Source: Trema orientale (taxonomy: Eukaryota > Streptophyta > Magnoliopsida > Rosales > Cannabaceae). From it: a stretch of 64,000 nucleotides of DNA. The notes below the pieces were generated by a model. That model did no database searches. It was not told the origin of the DNA and was given only the letters and a program-made list of their open reading frames with translations. The position numbers and the translations under genes were made by a program. Location: positions 59,963-123,962 of the forward strand of contig JXTC01000550.1 of NCBI GenBank assembly GCA_002914845.1, written 5' to 3'. Shown here one piece after another: positions 13,501 to 24,976 of this stretch; position 1 is the first letter of the stretch; each line of letters begins with the position of its first letter.

Positions 13501-13713
13501 CACTTAGCTGCTTATAACAAAGTCATGTGATATGAAAACTATCTAAAACTGCAGAGTGGGAATCCATTCCTTATCTCGGACTTCAATGATTTATCACACT
13601 ACCCATCTGTTGGCACTGGTCCAATGCCATGTTCAACTGTCTACCAGCAAAATTTCTTTCAGCTGCCAGCCTCAAGCCCATATGATAACTTTTTAAAGGC
13701 TGCCGGTTGTTGA
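6892..13713 (+). CDS. EFR3-family membrane scaffold protein (SRL2-like)
   Basis: Plant homologue of EFR3, the armadillo/HEAT-like scaffold that anchors the PI4-kinase complex at the plasma membrane; rice SRL2 is a family member acting in leaf form. Nineteen exons join in phase to 1061 aa: 6892-7026, 7136-7210, 7318-7433, 7680-7794, 7945-8073, 8443-8490, 8968-9155, 9256-9452, 9591-9883, 10028-10177, 10306-10836, 10963-11109, 11590-11665, 11812-11939, 12191-12391, 12490-12627, 12707-12835, 13207-13437, 13555-13713. The N-terminus has the family's cysteine-rich start (CFFCPEL, then PVKRYKKLLADIFP), which could be palmitoylated as in other EFR3 proteins. Recognisable blocks include VWFMGEFSHISAEFDH, TFPEALFHQLL and SLFTLATSMIIFSSK. 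The middle (about residues 500-660) is Ser/Lys-rich and probably disordered. Intron 10 appears to begin with GC (AAG|GCAAGA). No domain looks broken. Confidence 0.9.
7504..7583 (-). tRNA. tRNA-Leu (anticodon AAG)
   Basis: Read on the minus strand, this 80-base gene starts gttgagatggccgagttgg and ends ...cccactctcaac. The acceptor arm pairs GTTGAGA with TCTCAAC. The D arm carries the box A sequence TGGCCGAGTTGG, the anticodon stem CCAGA/TCTGG encloses a 7-base loop TTAAGGT (anticodon AAG), a long variable arm is present as expected for leucine, and the T arm carries box B GGTTCAAATCC. A run of six T follows downstream on the minus strand, a normal RNA polymerase III stop. It lies entirely inside intron 3 of the EFR3-like gene, on the opposite strand. 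It looks intact and functional. Confidence 0.95.
8229..8251. repeat. (AAT)n microsatellite
   Basis: About eight tandem taa/aat units inside intron 5 of the EFR3-like gene. Similar simple runs are (AT)n in its intron 1 at about 7083-7109. Confidence 0.85.
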
Positions 13714-14825
13714 GCCAATGGCTATGAATGAAGCTTGAAAAATCCCAGGCAGCATGTCAAATACTCGTAAAGCTCTTGTAATGGCAGCTCTCTTTCTTGC
13801 CTTTTGCACCAGCTGTGACCATTCCACCGGTGATTTTGCATGGTTTCACGAAATTAGTTTATATATGTGATGCTGTCATTCATAATTTATGCCTTTGCTT
13901 TTCCTTGCTTCTTACAGATTGATGGCATTATGATGTCAAATCTTTTTCTTCCATAAGCTTTGACTGTACATTGTATATTTGTATGTATAAGTTCCCTCTC
14001 ACGTGCTCCAAATTGGATTTCCTTTCTTTGTTGTATGTGTATATTAGCTTAAGGATAATGAAAAGTTAAATCATTGATTTGGCTCCACGCTTCATGATCA
14101 TCTCCAACCTTGTATTTAAAATAATCAGATAAAAAATTCATTTGATATTGCACGGGAGCTTTACATCACATACCCCTTTAATTGGCTAGGAGGCATGGTA
14201 AATTACGTGTGTTGAAAGGTTAAAAGGCTGCTGTTATTACTATTAATTTTTTTATTTTTTTTCAAAGGGGATTTAGGCTGCTGTTAGTACAGGGGATATG
14301 TATGTTATATATGCATGCACACGCTGACATATGCAGAGACACGCGTAGAAATGTTAGTAATCATAAGCGATGGATCATGGATGTACACATTAGATAAAGT
14401 AAATATGAGGCAATGAACCAAAATGAGTCGTCCATATATTTTATATTAGATATAAAATTCCATTGCAAAGCACAAATTATTTCCTTATAAATCCAAGAAT
14501 TAAATAAGATTTAACATGAGCAGGCATACTGTAAGAAGAGACTGTCTTAGATAATAAATATAAGGATTAGGAGGCAATATCAGACTCAACTGATCGATAC
14601 TTTATTGACTAATCCATTGATGCAACATGCCTTACAATTATATAGCTACAAATATACAACAGATCCAAACCAAACCCAGATGTTCAGATCCAATATACAA
14701 GATCTAACATAAGACCCCATTTTCCAATCTTCCATGATCAAAGGTTTCTAGCAACCGAAACCAACATTTCATTTTTATTGGGGAAAAAAAAAAAAGAGGG
14801 AGAGAGAAAGGATAAGAATCTAAAT
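13714..14825. other. Intergenic between convergent genes
   Basis: The 3' side of the EFR3-like gene (13714 to about 14100, including its probable UTR) followed by AT-rich DNA. The small minus-strand gene's 3' UTR probably occupies the last 100-250 bp. I see no coding signal and no clear repeat. Confidence 0.5.
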
Positions 14826-15206
14826 CTACCATAGTTGTTTGGGCATGGACATCCAAGCAAGGTAAGCACAAACAATCCTCTGTGATATATACACATAAAC
14901 AGCAAACGACAAGCTCATTAACATTAAGTCTTTCCAATCACCCTTTTGTTTTGGGCTCAAATTCTCTCTCAAAGACTTCCCCAACTTCTCAAAACCAACA
15001 AAAGACATAGGAAACGACACCTCCTGCTTCCCTTCCTTATTACTAATCTCTTCCTTTGCTTTGAGCTTACTACTTGTACTACCATGGATTGGTTCACGGC
15101 TCTGGAGACAACATACAAGAACGACACTTCTCTGGCTGCGGCCACCCTCCGGGAATTGTCGTTTCTTGGTGTGGAAAGAAGACCTTGCTAAAAGAGTAGC
15201 AGCCAT
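14826..15206 (-). CDS. Small predicted organelle membrane protein
   Basis: A single-exon frame of 126 aa from the Met at 15206; a Met nine codons upstream (15233) is also possible. The N-terminus (MAATLLARSSFHTKKRQF) is rich in Ala, Ser, Arg and Lys with no acidic residue, like a chloroplast or mitochondrial transit peptide. The C-terminal third has an amphipathic SFVGFEKLGKSLRENL stretch, a KQKGDWKDL segment and then one hydrophobic helix (LMLMSLSFAVYVYISQRIV), ending in SMPKQLW. I do not know its function. The pattern resembles small conserved plant proteins of unknown function, which is why I prefer it to a chance frame. Expression evidence would settle it. Confidence 0.6.
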   Translation of the reverse strand: MAATLLARSSFHTKKRQFPEGGRSQRSVVLVCCLQSREPIHGSTSSKLKAKEEISNKEGKQEVSFPMSFVGFEKLGKSLRENLSPKQKGDWKDLMLMSLSFAVYVYISQRIVCAYLAWMSMPKQLW

Positions 15207-15652
15207 GTTTAGAAGATCAAAAGAGAAAGTCAATAAAATTTTTGAAGCTCTTTGAAACGTTTTGATCAGGCTGCAATTGTGGTTTTTCTTTGACTTTATT
15301 TATTTATCATTGAAAGGAAAAGAAAAATATTAACCATTGAAGTTTTAAGGTATGGATAAGATTCTTGTTGGTTCATTGTTCTTTGTCCATGTGGGACAAA
15401 CACCTGGCCCATTTTGAAAGCTGACTACCCATATTCCCATCCGAAACATATGGCAATTATTTTCCTTGTTGATGAATCTATTATAAAGCTGTCCCTTTTA
15501 TTAGTAGCTTGAAATGTTTGAACATTGCCTTTAATTGACCAAACAGAATGTTTTTGATTCGAATTAGAATCCTTTGAAATTTGACCAAGATTGTCACTTA
15601 CTTATAACTTTCCCCCCTTAAATATTTTCTTATATTGTTTTTCTATTTTCTT

Positions 15653-16175
15653 TCCTCACTCTTAACTTTCTAGGAGCAATTTTACAAAAAAATAACAAGT
15701 CATCTTTGGGAACAAGCAATTAATTTCGTTTTGTCATTTTGTTAAATTATCTAAACTTTTGGGTGTGACATAAAGCAATGGCAAGTGACAGTGATAGAAG
15801 TGGATATTAAAACGCCCCATATCCATAGGGGTATAGTGGATACTTTCTCAAGTAGGGGTCTCATTTGGGCCGAAAGATAACCAAATCCCAGGGGAAGGCC
15901 TTTGAATGACAAGTTCTTTCCTCACTCAACTTTCTAGGAGCAATTTTACGAAAAAATAACAAGTCATCTTTGGGAACAAGCAATTAATTTCGTTTTGTCA
16001 TTTTGTTAAATTATCTAAACTTTTGAGTGTGACATAATGCAATGGCAAGTGACAGTGAGAAGTGGATATTAAAACACCGCATATCCATAGGGGTATAATG
16101 GATACTTTCTCAAGTAGGGGTCTCATTTGGGCCGAAAGATAACCAAATCCCAGTGGAAGGCCTTTGAATGGACAA
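15653..16175. repeat. 264-bp tandem duplication
   Basis: Two direct copies with a period of 264 bp: the marker aggagcaattttac occurs at 15672 and again at 15936, and the sequence stays almost identical through 'gggtctcatttgggccgaa' and 'aaggcctttgaatg' in both. The few differences are point changes and a small indel, so the duplication is fairly recent. It has no coding content and directly abuts the large inverted-end element that follows. Confidence 0.9.
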
Positions 16176-16195
16176 GATAAAATATGGGCCCAATT

Positions 16196-19100
16196 AACTC
16201 CCAACCCTTTTACCGTCTTGTCCTTGAGAAAATGACCTGGATAGGATTAATTTGGTTAAAAATGACTTTTTTTGGGCATTTTTCTAAAATTAATATTTTT
16301 AGAAGTGTAAAAGATTTCAAGAGCTTCTTGACCATGGAAAATTATTATTTAGGAATAAAAGGGCGAGATAGACATAGGACCATTTTAGGGCCCATAACTT
16401 AGAAAATGACCCAAGTCTAAATACTATAGCAAAATGTCCAATTTATTTTTCCGTTAAAATCTGATTCCCAATAATACCCATTTTAAACATATTTTATGTT
16501 GAGTCCCAAATCGTATCAAATCTTCTCCATAGAAGCTGTATTATCAAGTTCGTTAATGGTGGATCTTTATTCATCTCGGCTCAAATTCTTTAACGGCATC
16601 AGATCTCTCCTTGAGTTCGTTTATGGCTGATCTCTAATTATATATGCTCAAGTTCATCAATGGCATTGGATCTCCGATTATCTCCTCAAGTTCATCAATG
16701 ACGGATTTCTGGCCACCTATGCTCAAGTTCGTCAATAACGTCGGATCTCCGGTTATCTCCTCCTAAGTTCGTTAATGGGCATTGAAACAAAATATAATTT
16801 CACCAATATATACCACAACAATAGCCATATCTAAAACTCTTTCAAACTCTATCATGATTTTCTTTGATTCATCACAATTAAAGTCTGGGTTCATCATAAT
16901 TAGATTCATTTTTGTTATTTGGTTTTTTTAGTATAAAAATTTAGATTCAATCACTTTTTCGGTTTTATTTTTTGATAGATTCAATTGAAATTTTAGGGTT
17001 TTTATTTATAGTTGATAAATTCCAGTTTCAGTTCATAGTTATGGTGAAAAAATCTTAATTATGATATTGTTATATCTGATATAGCTTATGCAAAATTCAG
17101 TTCATAGGTTTTCATTTGTGGTATATAGAAATTTAAGTATAGTTCATGACATTATTAATCTGGTACATATGAATTCAAAACAGTGTTTGTAAATTTGAAT
17201 TAAGGTCTTTCTCTAATAGAATATTATTATAGTTTCTGACATAAAGTATTAATTTTATGAACTTAGATTCTATTGATTTTATGAACTTGCATATTTGGTT
17301 TATATATTTCTCTCTGGATATATGGATTCTTATGACTTTTTAGAATATAAAATCTTTAGTAAAATGCCAAAAAGAAATGGTGTAGCAGTTACAAAATTTA
17401 CTTTCCTTTGTTCACATACAAGATTGATTTAAACCGATGTACCATTTTTTACACTTAAAACCTTGTATGTATGAGAGCTCAAGTGCACACATTCCTGAAC
17501 TGTAGGGATGAATTTTTCTCAAGTGCACATATTCCTCACATGCACACATTCATGAGTTCAAGTACATATATTTATATAATATTCAATTCTGTTTGATTCA
17601 TAAAATTTTCATTGTAGTTCATAAATAATAAGTTAAGTTCATAAATTACTTTTATATGTTGTTCAAATATGATTCATAATTTTATATTTTTAGTTCATAA
17701 AGTTGTATTTCAAATATGAGAATATATCTCCTTAACAATTTTTTATTTGGTATATAAAGTCAGGTATCTAGTTTTATTTGATTTTCTTTGCTGATACTAT
17801 TCTGTTTGGTTCAAAAATTTATGTATTTAGTTCATGAATTTGTGAGTATGGTTCACAATGTTACTGGTATAGTTTACATCTGTTATGTACCTCTTATTTA
17901 GTTCATTCAGTTCATAAACTTATCTTTATAGTTCATAAATTTAGCAATTTATGTTTGTTTTTAGTTTAGTATCTATTTAAGTTGTGTTTGGTTAATAAGT
18001 TTATGTGCTTGGTACATAACCTTGTGTATTTATTTGTTACTTTAGTGTGTTATATGCTAATTTGAACATGGCATATGATTTTTAATTCCTGGTACATTAC
18101 TTGTAAAATTTTGACAGTTTCTCTTATGAAAACAGAGCCGAATGTGAAATATTTGTGATCAAAAGAGCAAAGGTATTAATAATGAATGTCATCGTAAAAG
18201 AAGGAATACAAGACAAAATGGCATTCTGTCGGCGAAAGATGGCCGTAAATCTCTATCACTGGGTCAAAGACAAGATGAAAAGGGAATACAAAAGTAAAAG
18301 TGATATAGAACATATACTCTTGTATTGATTTAGCAAAAATAATATTGTCTTTTGATTTGATAAGGATTATTATATTGAATACTTTTAATTGTAAAGCTAT
18401 TGAATATCAAACAATTTTTTCGTTGGTTCATATATTTTTATGTACTATAATTTGATATAAATTTAATTGTTACTTATTTGCTTCTAGTTATTCACTTTTT
18501 GAAGTACACTCGAGTAATTAAAAAAAAAAAACTAACACTGTTTAGGAATGATAATATAATTTGAAAAAAATCTCTTCATGATATATAATCTTTTGAATTA
18601 GGTACATAATATTTTCTTTATGGTTTATACTAATATGAAATAAGTACATAACTTCTAATATTCTGACAGGATATGTGAACGAGGGCATTATGCTCCAATA
18701 CCATAACCTAACTAAGAAATGGTACATAAATTTATCATTTCGAACACGGTATATATGTTCATATACAATCACTCAACTCAAAAAATCTTCTACAATATTT
18801 TTTTTCACTGCTTCATAAGATTTCGACAACAATATACGTATTCATATATAATCTGGTGTATGTATATATATATATACAATGATGATTTTTTTCGTTCTCT
18901 CAATAAAAAAAAATTCAATAACATAGTAATTAATAAATTTGGTATATAGCTTTATATACCATGACAAAATTTCTATATACCAAAACCAAAAATTCATGTA
19001 CCTGAAAGTATAAACACTTAGAAACAAGATAACAATATCAAATATCTAATTAATAAATCTGGTATGTAACCTCATACATCGTAACAAAATGTCTATATAT

Positions 19101-20710
19101 CAAGACTAAAAATTCATATACCAAAAAAAAAAAAAATCCTTTCATTTCAAAGCAAAATAAATTATAAACTCAATACAGAAAAAATTATTGATTCCTATAT
19201 CCCATTAACTGATATCACAAGCTTACAATAATACCACCATTTAATGGAAGTTCCAAATGCTTTAAAAAGGTACTTAAAATTCTCATTTTCATCTTCATCC
19301 AGAGTAATAAAAAAAAAAACCTCATCTTCATCAACTTCATAATCAATACATGAACCTGTATGAAAAAACTAATAAACAAACATTAATACATATATATAAA
19401 AAAAAATCACATCTTCTAGTTCAGAGGGTACATACACACATATACTAAGTTAAAAAATTCATGTATCAAACATAAAAAGTCATGTACCACCAAAAAAAAA
19501 AACTAGAGTAGAAAAAAAAAACACATCTGGGTTCGAAATCTTGATCAATAATAGCAAAATAATTAATAAGTTAATCAACAATAATCATACAATATATCAC
19601 TACAAAAAAAAATAAATAAATATACCAAGACTAAGAATATATGAACTAAATAAGAGTAATAAACATCTTGACTAATAATAACAAAAAAGGCATACACTAA
19701 CATTAAAAACATATATATCAAGAATAAAAATATATGAACCAAACAAGAAAATACAAAATATGTTCATCAACAAAAAATCAGTGAACAATAATACCATATA
19801 CCACGAAACAGATCACATATACTACTACAAATATTACATATACTACGATTAAAAATTGATGAATCATTACCAATTACCAAAAGAAAATTTCAAAACACAC
19901 AACAAAATAGAAATAGCTACTCATCCGTAATAAAAAAAAAAGATTATACATGAATTAAGATCAATTATGACACAAATTACTAAAGAAAATAAAAAACTCT
20001 AAAACCAATACACAATATAATCAACTTAATAATCAAGAAATCAATACATACCTAAATAATAACAAAGCCAAGATTAATTCCATCAATGGAAATTGAAAAA
20101 TCATCAAAATGTAAGAGATCCGAAAAGATATACCAAACAACACCGGAGAAGACAATTATCGACCAAAAATCATCGAAAAATAAGAGCAATGGAAAGAGAA
20201 AGCAAAAAAATAACCGATTCGGCCAAAGATTCGAGGAGAAGAATAGAGTTTAGAGAAGAAGGAGTAGAAAATCAATGGCAGAAAGAGAGAGAATTGGGAG
20301 AAAGAAAAACGAAAAAAAAAAAACAGAAGAGAGAAAACGAGAAAGCATAAGAACAATATTGGGGGAAAAAAAAAGAAAGCGACAAAGCTAGAAAATTTAA
20401 TAAAAGGCAAAATTAGAAACATACAAATACATCAGCTGATGGGTTTTTAAAAAATGGACATATAGCTATAAAATTTAAAAGTTGGACACCTATTTAACTA
20501 AATTTAAAAAAGTGGTCTTATACCACATTTTCTCTAGGACTCTTTCATGGACAAGAAATTCTTAACCATAGGCGTCCTTAACATTTTAAAATGTCAATTT
20601 TTAAAAAATGCACAAAAAAATCATTTTGGCCCAAATTAGTCCTACCTGTGTCTTCTTCTCCTTATCCTTGCAACAATCGAGAAAAGGACATGGATAGTAA
20701 AAGCTTATTT
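16196..20710. mobile_element. Large element with degenerate inverted ends
   Basis: A region of about 4.5 kb whose ends are imperfect inverted repeats. Left end: ggattaatttggttaaaaat followed by a T-run and gggcattttt (about 16242-16300). The reverse complement of about 20575-20645 reads ggactaatttgggccaaaat, then a T-run and gtgcattttt. Further matches (ttcttg.ccatg; a tract with atgtcca) extend more than 200 bp inward on each side. Left and right halves carry complementary motifs: 'agttcataaa' and 'ggtacataa' recur at 16.8-18.1 kb, while 'ttcatgtacc' and 'atgaaccaaa' dominate 18.9-19.9 kb. There is no transposase frame. A Mutator-like or foldback class is a guess. Boundaries are approximate and no target-site duplication was found. 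Confidence 0.45.
16546..16780. repeat. Degenerate 35-38 bp tandem repeat
   Basis: Six to seven units beginning 'aagttcRtYaat' and containing 'ggatctc..g.t.at' then 'ctcctc/tgctc', for example at about 16549, 16615, 16653, 16689, 16726 and 16767. Units differ by about 20-30 percent. The array lies near the left end of the large inverted-end element, as subterminal repeats often do in DNA transposons. Confidence 0.7.
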
Positions 20711-22044
20711 TGAATATTTTTAGGACTAGTTTCTTAGATAAATTTTTTAGGACTAAAAAAAGGGCAACGAGAATTAAAAGTCTCAAATGGCCTCTTTCCG
20801 ACCTCACACACAACTTAACAGTCGACAGGACTCCACCTCAAATTTGGTATATCACGCCGTACATACTTTTTCGTAAAACTTATTTCTTTTCGCTTGACCT
20901 TAGCATAGGTCAAGATCCATTAAACCTAAGGTTAAGTACATTTTGACCTGGACTCAGGTGGATCTTGACCTCGTGGCAAACTTTTAATTACATGAGATTA
21001 TGAGTCATTTACCAGACTAAGGGTCAAGTTGTGCTTGACTTGTTGTCTACTTGATCAATTCATTTTTTATTGATTTAACTTAATGTTTGTTTTTTCATTT
21101 TTCAACTGGACTGTAGTTTATTTGTCATTAAGTATATAGAGTTCCATGTGTCCGACTACGAAAACCACCAAAAATCGCCCTTAAATTGAAAAACCATTTA
21201 CCCAATTATGTATTTAAGTTATTCGATTGATTCTTCTCATCTAAAGAGATATAGAAAGTCCCAAAAATAGTAAAAACCAGTTCATCCGAAAGTAAGAAGG
21301 AGTTTGCAAAATCTTCAGCTACAACGTTAGCATGAATGACGAGAAAATTATCATCTAAGTTCCCATTACCAAAGAAGAATAACCTACCTACATCCCCATT
21401 GTGGAAGAGAGATGATAAAATCGCCCATCTAAGTCCCTATTTGTACTTTTGTTGCCTGCTATTTCAAGTCAAGTAGTTTTTAACATAGGTCAAGTAGTTC
21501 TTGATCCAAGTTAGTGGGGTCAAGTAGTTCTTGACTCTAGGTCAAGTAATTCTAGCCCTGAGGTCATGAACTACTTGACCACGTAGTCTATGATTACTCG
21601 ATTTGTGATGTATAGGTTACCAATCCAAAGAAGATGAATAGTTTAGCAAAAAAAAAAAAAGAAGAATATTTCAGAATAATAATTTCAAGATCATCATTAT
21701 AGACCTCCTTTAAAATGTTGATCAGTTATTATCAAACAATATCAAAGTTTTCATTAAATGAAATACATATTTTACCTTATCCTTAAATGTCAAAATTCCC
21801 CAATATTCAACAAACAAGCTTCGAACTTTACCCGGATTTTTAAAGCTTTAATATAGACAAAAAATAAAAGAGAAGAGAGAAAGAATACAATAACAATGGA
21901 GGAAATAAAGCAAAATAGCGTAGAAGAAATAACAGAGAATAAATAAATGGTATGAAGGATAATTTTAGAATTTTTTTATTTCTCTCTCCATTAAAGCTCA
22001 CTAAAGTCAACAAAATTGGTCTTATTCATGTCCAGAAAAGGGAT
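20711..22044. other. Gene-free AT-rich interval with short repeats
   Basis: No coding signal. Between about 21465 and 21595 the phrase 'ggtcaagtagttcttgac' occurs in several degenerate direct copies, plus one inverted copy (catgaactacttgacc). Related 'ggtcaaga/cttgacc' phrases occur at about 20895-21060. Confidence 0.5.
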
Positions 22045-22049
22045 AATAT

Positions 22050-22385
22050 CATTTTTATACCCTATATTTTGACACTTTATTCAGTTTGTACCTTGTATTT
22101 TAGTTATTATCAATATTGACCTTTAGATTTAATATTTTTTTATAAAATTATATCCTGACATCAGTTTAAAACAGTTAATTTACCAAGATGATTTAATAAA
22201 CTTATTTTAGAATTAGTTTTTATATGATTTATTTTTAATTTTTTAAAATACATCTTGGTAAATTAACTGCTCTAAATCGTTTTTAAGGTATAAATTTATA
22301 ACAAATTTTAAATCTAAAGGTCAATATTAATAATAACTAAAACATAAAGTACAATTTAAATAATGTGCCAAGGTACAACCTCCAA
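22050..22385. mobile_element. Foldback element, long inverted arms
   Basis: Two arms of about 130 bp, separated by about 65 bp, are reverse complements. The left arm contains tagttattatcaatattgacc and ttaatttaccaagatg; the right arm, read on the minus strand, contains tagttattattaatattgacc and ttaatttaccaagatg in the same order. No gene lies inside. A clear target-site duplication was not seen. It is probably a miniature inverted-repeat DNA element. Confidence 0.7.
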
Positions 22386-22861
22386 AAAACTTCTATTCCT
22401 AAAAATATTAAATAGGGTCAATCTAATTCTATTCATATCCTTTATCCCAACAGTCGCTCGACCATCTCTAATGCATATCATACTTGGCTTTATAGATACT
22501 AAAATAAAATAGATACTAAAATTAGCACCTAATTTGATTCGTTTTTACTTCACTATATAATAAGTTTATGCTAAATATTATGATTATTTTTTCTAGAATA
22601 CCAAACAATGAAAGAAAAGTTAGCATAAAAAATTGTGACAATTAATTTTTCCTTCTCGAGCAGATGTGACAATTAATTTTGTGAGGATTAAAGAAGTGAT
22701 TTTTTATATTTTATATTAAAAAAGTCACAGTATATTTAGTTGCCCAAATTTAACTTATTTGGCACAAATATAGCTTATATCGGATTCGCCATTATATTGA
22801 CGAGGAATTTTGTGCCCACCACTTAATAAAAAAAATATATATTGGCATTAAAAAATAGAAT

Positions 22862-23031
22862 AATGTTATGGGGCACTAGTAGTGCCTAGCACCACAATGA
22901 TGTGTTAGTCTGTCTAATTATAATTATAATTCAGGTGGAGCCTATGTAGGACCGAATTTATTAATTAAATCATCCAGTGACAGACAGACATGTCATTGTG
23001 GTGTTGGGCACCACTGATGCCCTATAACATT
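22862..23031 (-). mobile_element. MITE, family A copy 1
   Basis: A 170-bp element with long imperfect terminal inverted repeats (aatgttatRgggca..agtggtgcc). Its reverse complement matches the element at 35452-35627 along its whole length, including the shared interior 'cactggatgatttaattaataaatt'-like core. Two dispersed copies with the same ends identify it as a mobile family. The target-site duplication is unclear. Confidence 0.85.
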
Positions 23032-23677
23032 GCTCTAAAAAATATGACCACTACCTTTCATTGAAAAAAAAAAACCACTAAAAAGTATGACCATTAATTG
23101 TGAGCATAAGAAAATGAGGATTGTTTTTAATATTTTAGAAATCTAAAATTACAATTTTGTAATAACAAATCAATGTGTTAGTGCACTCCCCCATCCCCGC
23201 TCCCTCGCCACCCCCCCAAAAAAAAAGAAAAAAATCAATGCGTTGTTAAATGGCAGAAGTTTGGACGTATTTTGCATAAAATATGAAGTACAACATATCT
23301 CAAATGAGCAATACAAAGCACGTCAAGCACTTGCACAGAAAATTTATACTAAATATATTTCAATGAGTTATACTGAGGACACTAAACTCTTATACAATGA
23401 AACTTACCCTAAAAATTATGATATTAATTTCAATTACATAATTTTAAATAATGTGATCTTACTTAGAAATAAGTTGTGATAAAAAATTGACTTAATATCA
23501 TTTGGTAACTTTTTTTCTTAGAAAGTTTTGAGTATTCTGAATATCCTAACATTAATCAAGTCAAATTTGCACATAGAATGAGTTTGTATCTTAAGAGGAT
23601 TTTGTGTCCAATAATTAGCATAATTTTTTTTTATGAGCATTAAATGAATTTTCTTTTTCTAATAAAAATGTCAAAAT

Positions 23678-24180
23678 TTATTAAAGGATTTTTAGTATTT
23701 GTGGTCCTGAACTTTTTAAAATGTGACAAATTTGTCCTTGAACTAAAAAAAGTGACCAATTCATCTTTAAATTTACAATAATTATACAATTTGGTCCAAG
23801 TTGGAAGCAGATGTTTGTTTTGTAACGGAGCTTCTGGATTCTTCTTTCTTTTGCAAAGGGTTTTTAGCACCTTTAGTCCTTAAACTTTTTAAAAGGTGAC
23901 AATTTTATCACAATTTTGTCCTTGAACTAAAAAAATGTGACCAGTTCGATCATGAATTTATAATAATGAAACAATTTTTTACTTTTTAAAAAGTTCAAGG
24001 ACTACAGGGATCATGGGGACACAGGTTGCGTTACAAAACAAACATCCGTTTACATTTTGGACCAAATTGTAGAATTATTATAAATTTGAGGACCAATTTA
24101 TCATTTTTTTTAGTTCAAAGACTAAATTATCACATTTTAAAAAATTCAAGGACCACAAAAGCCAAAAACCCTTCATTAAA
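23678..24180. mobile_element. Nested inverted-repeat element
   Basis: Arms of about 150 bp pair: the left starts tttattaaaggatttttag and runs through cctgaactttttaaaatgtg to gatgtttgttttgtaac; the reverse complement of the right end follows the same order. Inside (about 23857-24010) lies a second, smaller inverted structure with the same end phrases (gggtttttagcacctttagt...ttttaaaaagttcaaggact). This looks like one copy of the family inserted in another, or an internal duplication. No coding content. Confidence 0.7.
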
Positions 24181-24419
24181 TTCTCTAACTTTTATATATG
24201 TAGCATGAAACAGGGTCTATGTCAGATTCTGTATTAAGAGGAACGTTTTTGTTAGAGATGCTCTTTACACGTATAAGCTATATCTAATCTCTCTTGAATC
24301 AAATCAAATGGTGGGACCACCAAAGAAAATCCAAACTAGATCTCCAGCCCTAGAATATGAACCCATCAAAGAATCTGAACCCTCCATTTACTGCGGACAG
24401 ACAAAATAATAATAATAGT

Positions 24420-24900
24420 CAAATCGAAGTAATATTGTGACGTTGAAAGTCTAAGGCAGAGTCAAACCGTCTTTCTTTATCTTTTTGCACGGAGGACAGC
24501 GTAGTCGGTATATTCGCAAGAACACGCCCCCTGATAACCCCACGTGTAAGACATTCATTCAGATGAACACGTGGACGGTCGAGATCGCGAGTAATTAAAG
24601 CCATTGTCCTAAAAATGTTTATAGTAATAAAAATCCAATCTGATCTGAGCACTCAAAGGACCTCAGCTCTCAGCTGCCACAGTCAGCCAATAGCAAAACC
24701 TTGTCGTTTTTTCAAAGTATTCACAAACGACAAAAAGTTTCTGGTTCCACCGAAACCCCAACAAGAGAACCAATAAGAGAATGCCACGTGTGACGGTAGA
24801 CACTAACGTGCGCCTCGTAAGCGCAGTACGCACCCTTTTCTCCGCTTTTTACTTTACTTTACACCTCTCCCAACAAAGTCTTCGTTCTCTCTGTGTCTCT
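24420..24900 (+). promoter_or_regulatory. OBE4-like promoter with three G-boxes
   Basis: Three perfect CACGTG motifs lie upstream of the OBERON4-like gene at 24541-24546, 24568-24573 and 24785-24790; the last is in ccacgtgtgacg, an ABRE-like context. bZIP or bHLH factors are the expected binders; that is family knowledge, not shown here. A CT-dinucleotide tract (about 24932-24976) follows, typical of a plant 5' leader. Confidence 0.5.
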
Positions 24901-24931
24901 CTGTACTGCGTTCCACGCACTTTGCGTATCC

Positions 24932-24976
<45 letters not shown>

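Noticed and set aside
20093..20350. Lys/Arg-rich plus-strand frame
   Set aside because: Low-complexity translation of an A/G-rich stretch inside the repetitive element; no family match.
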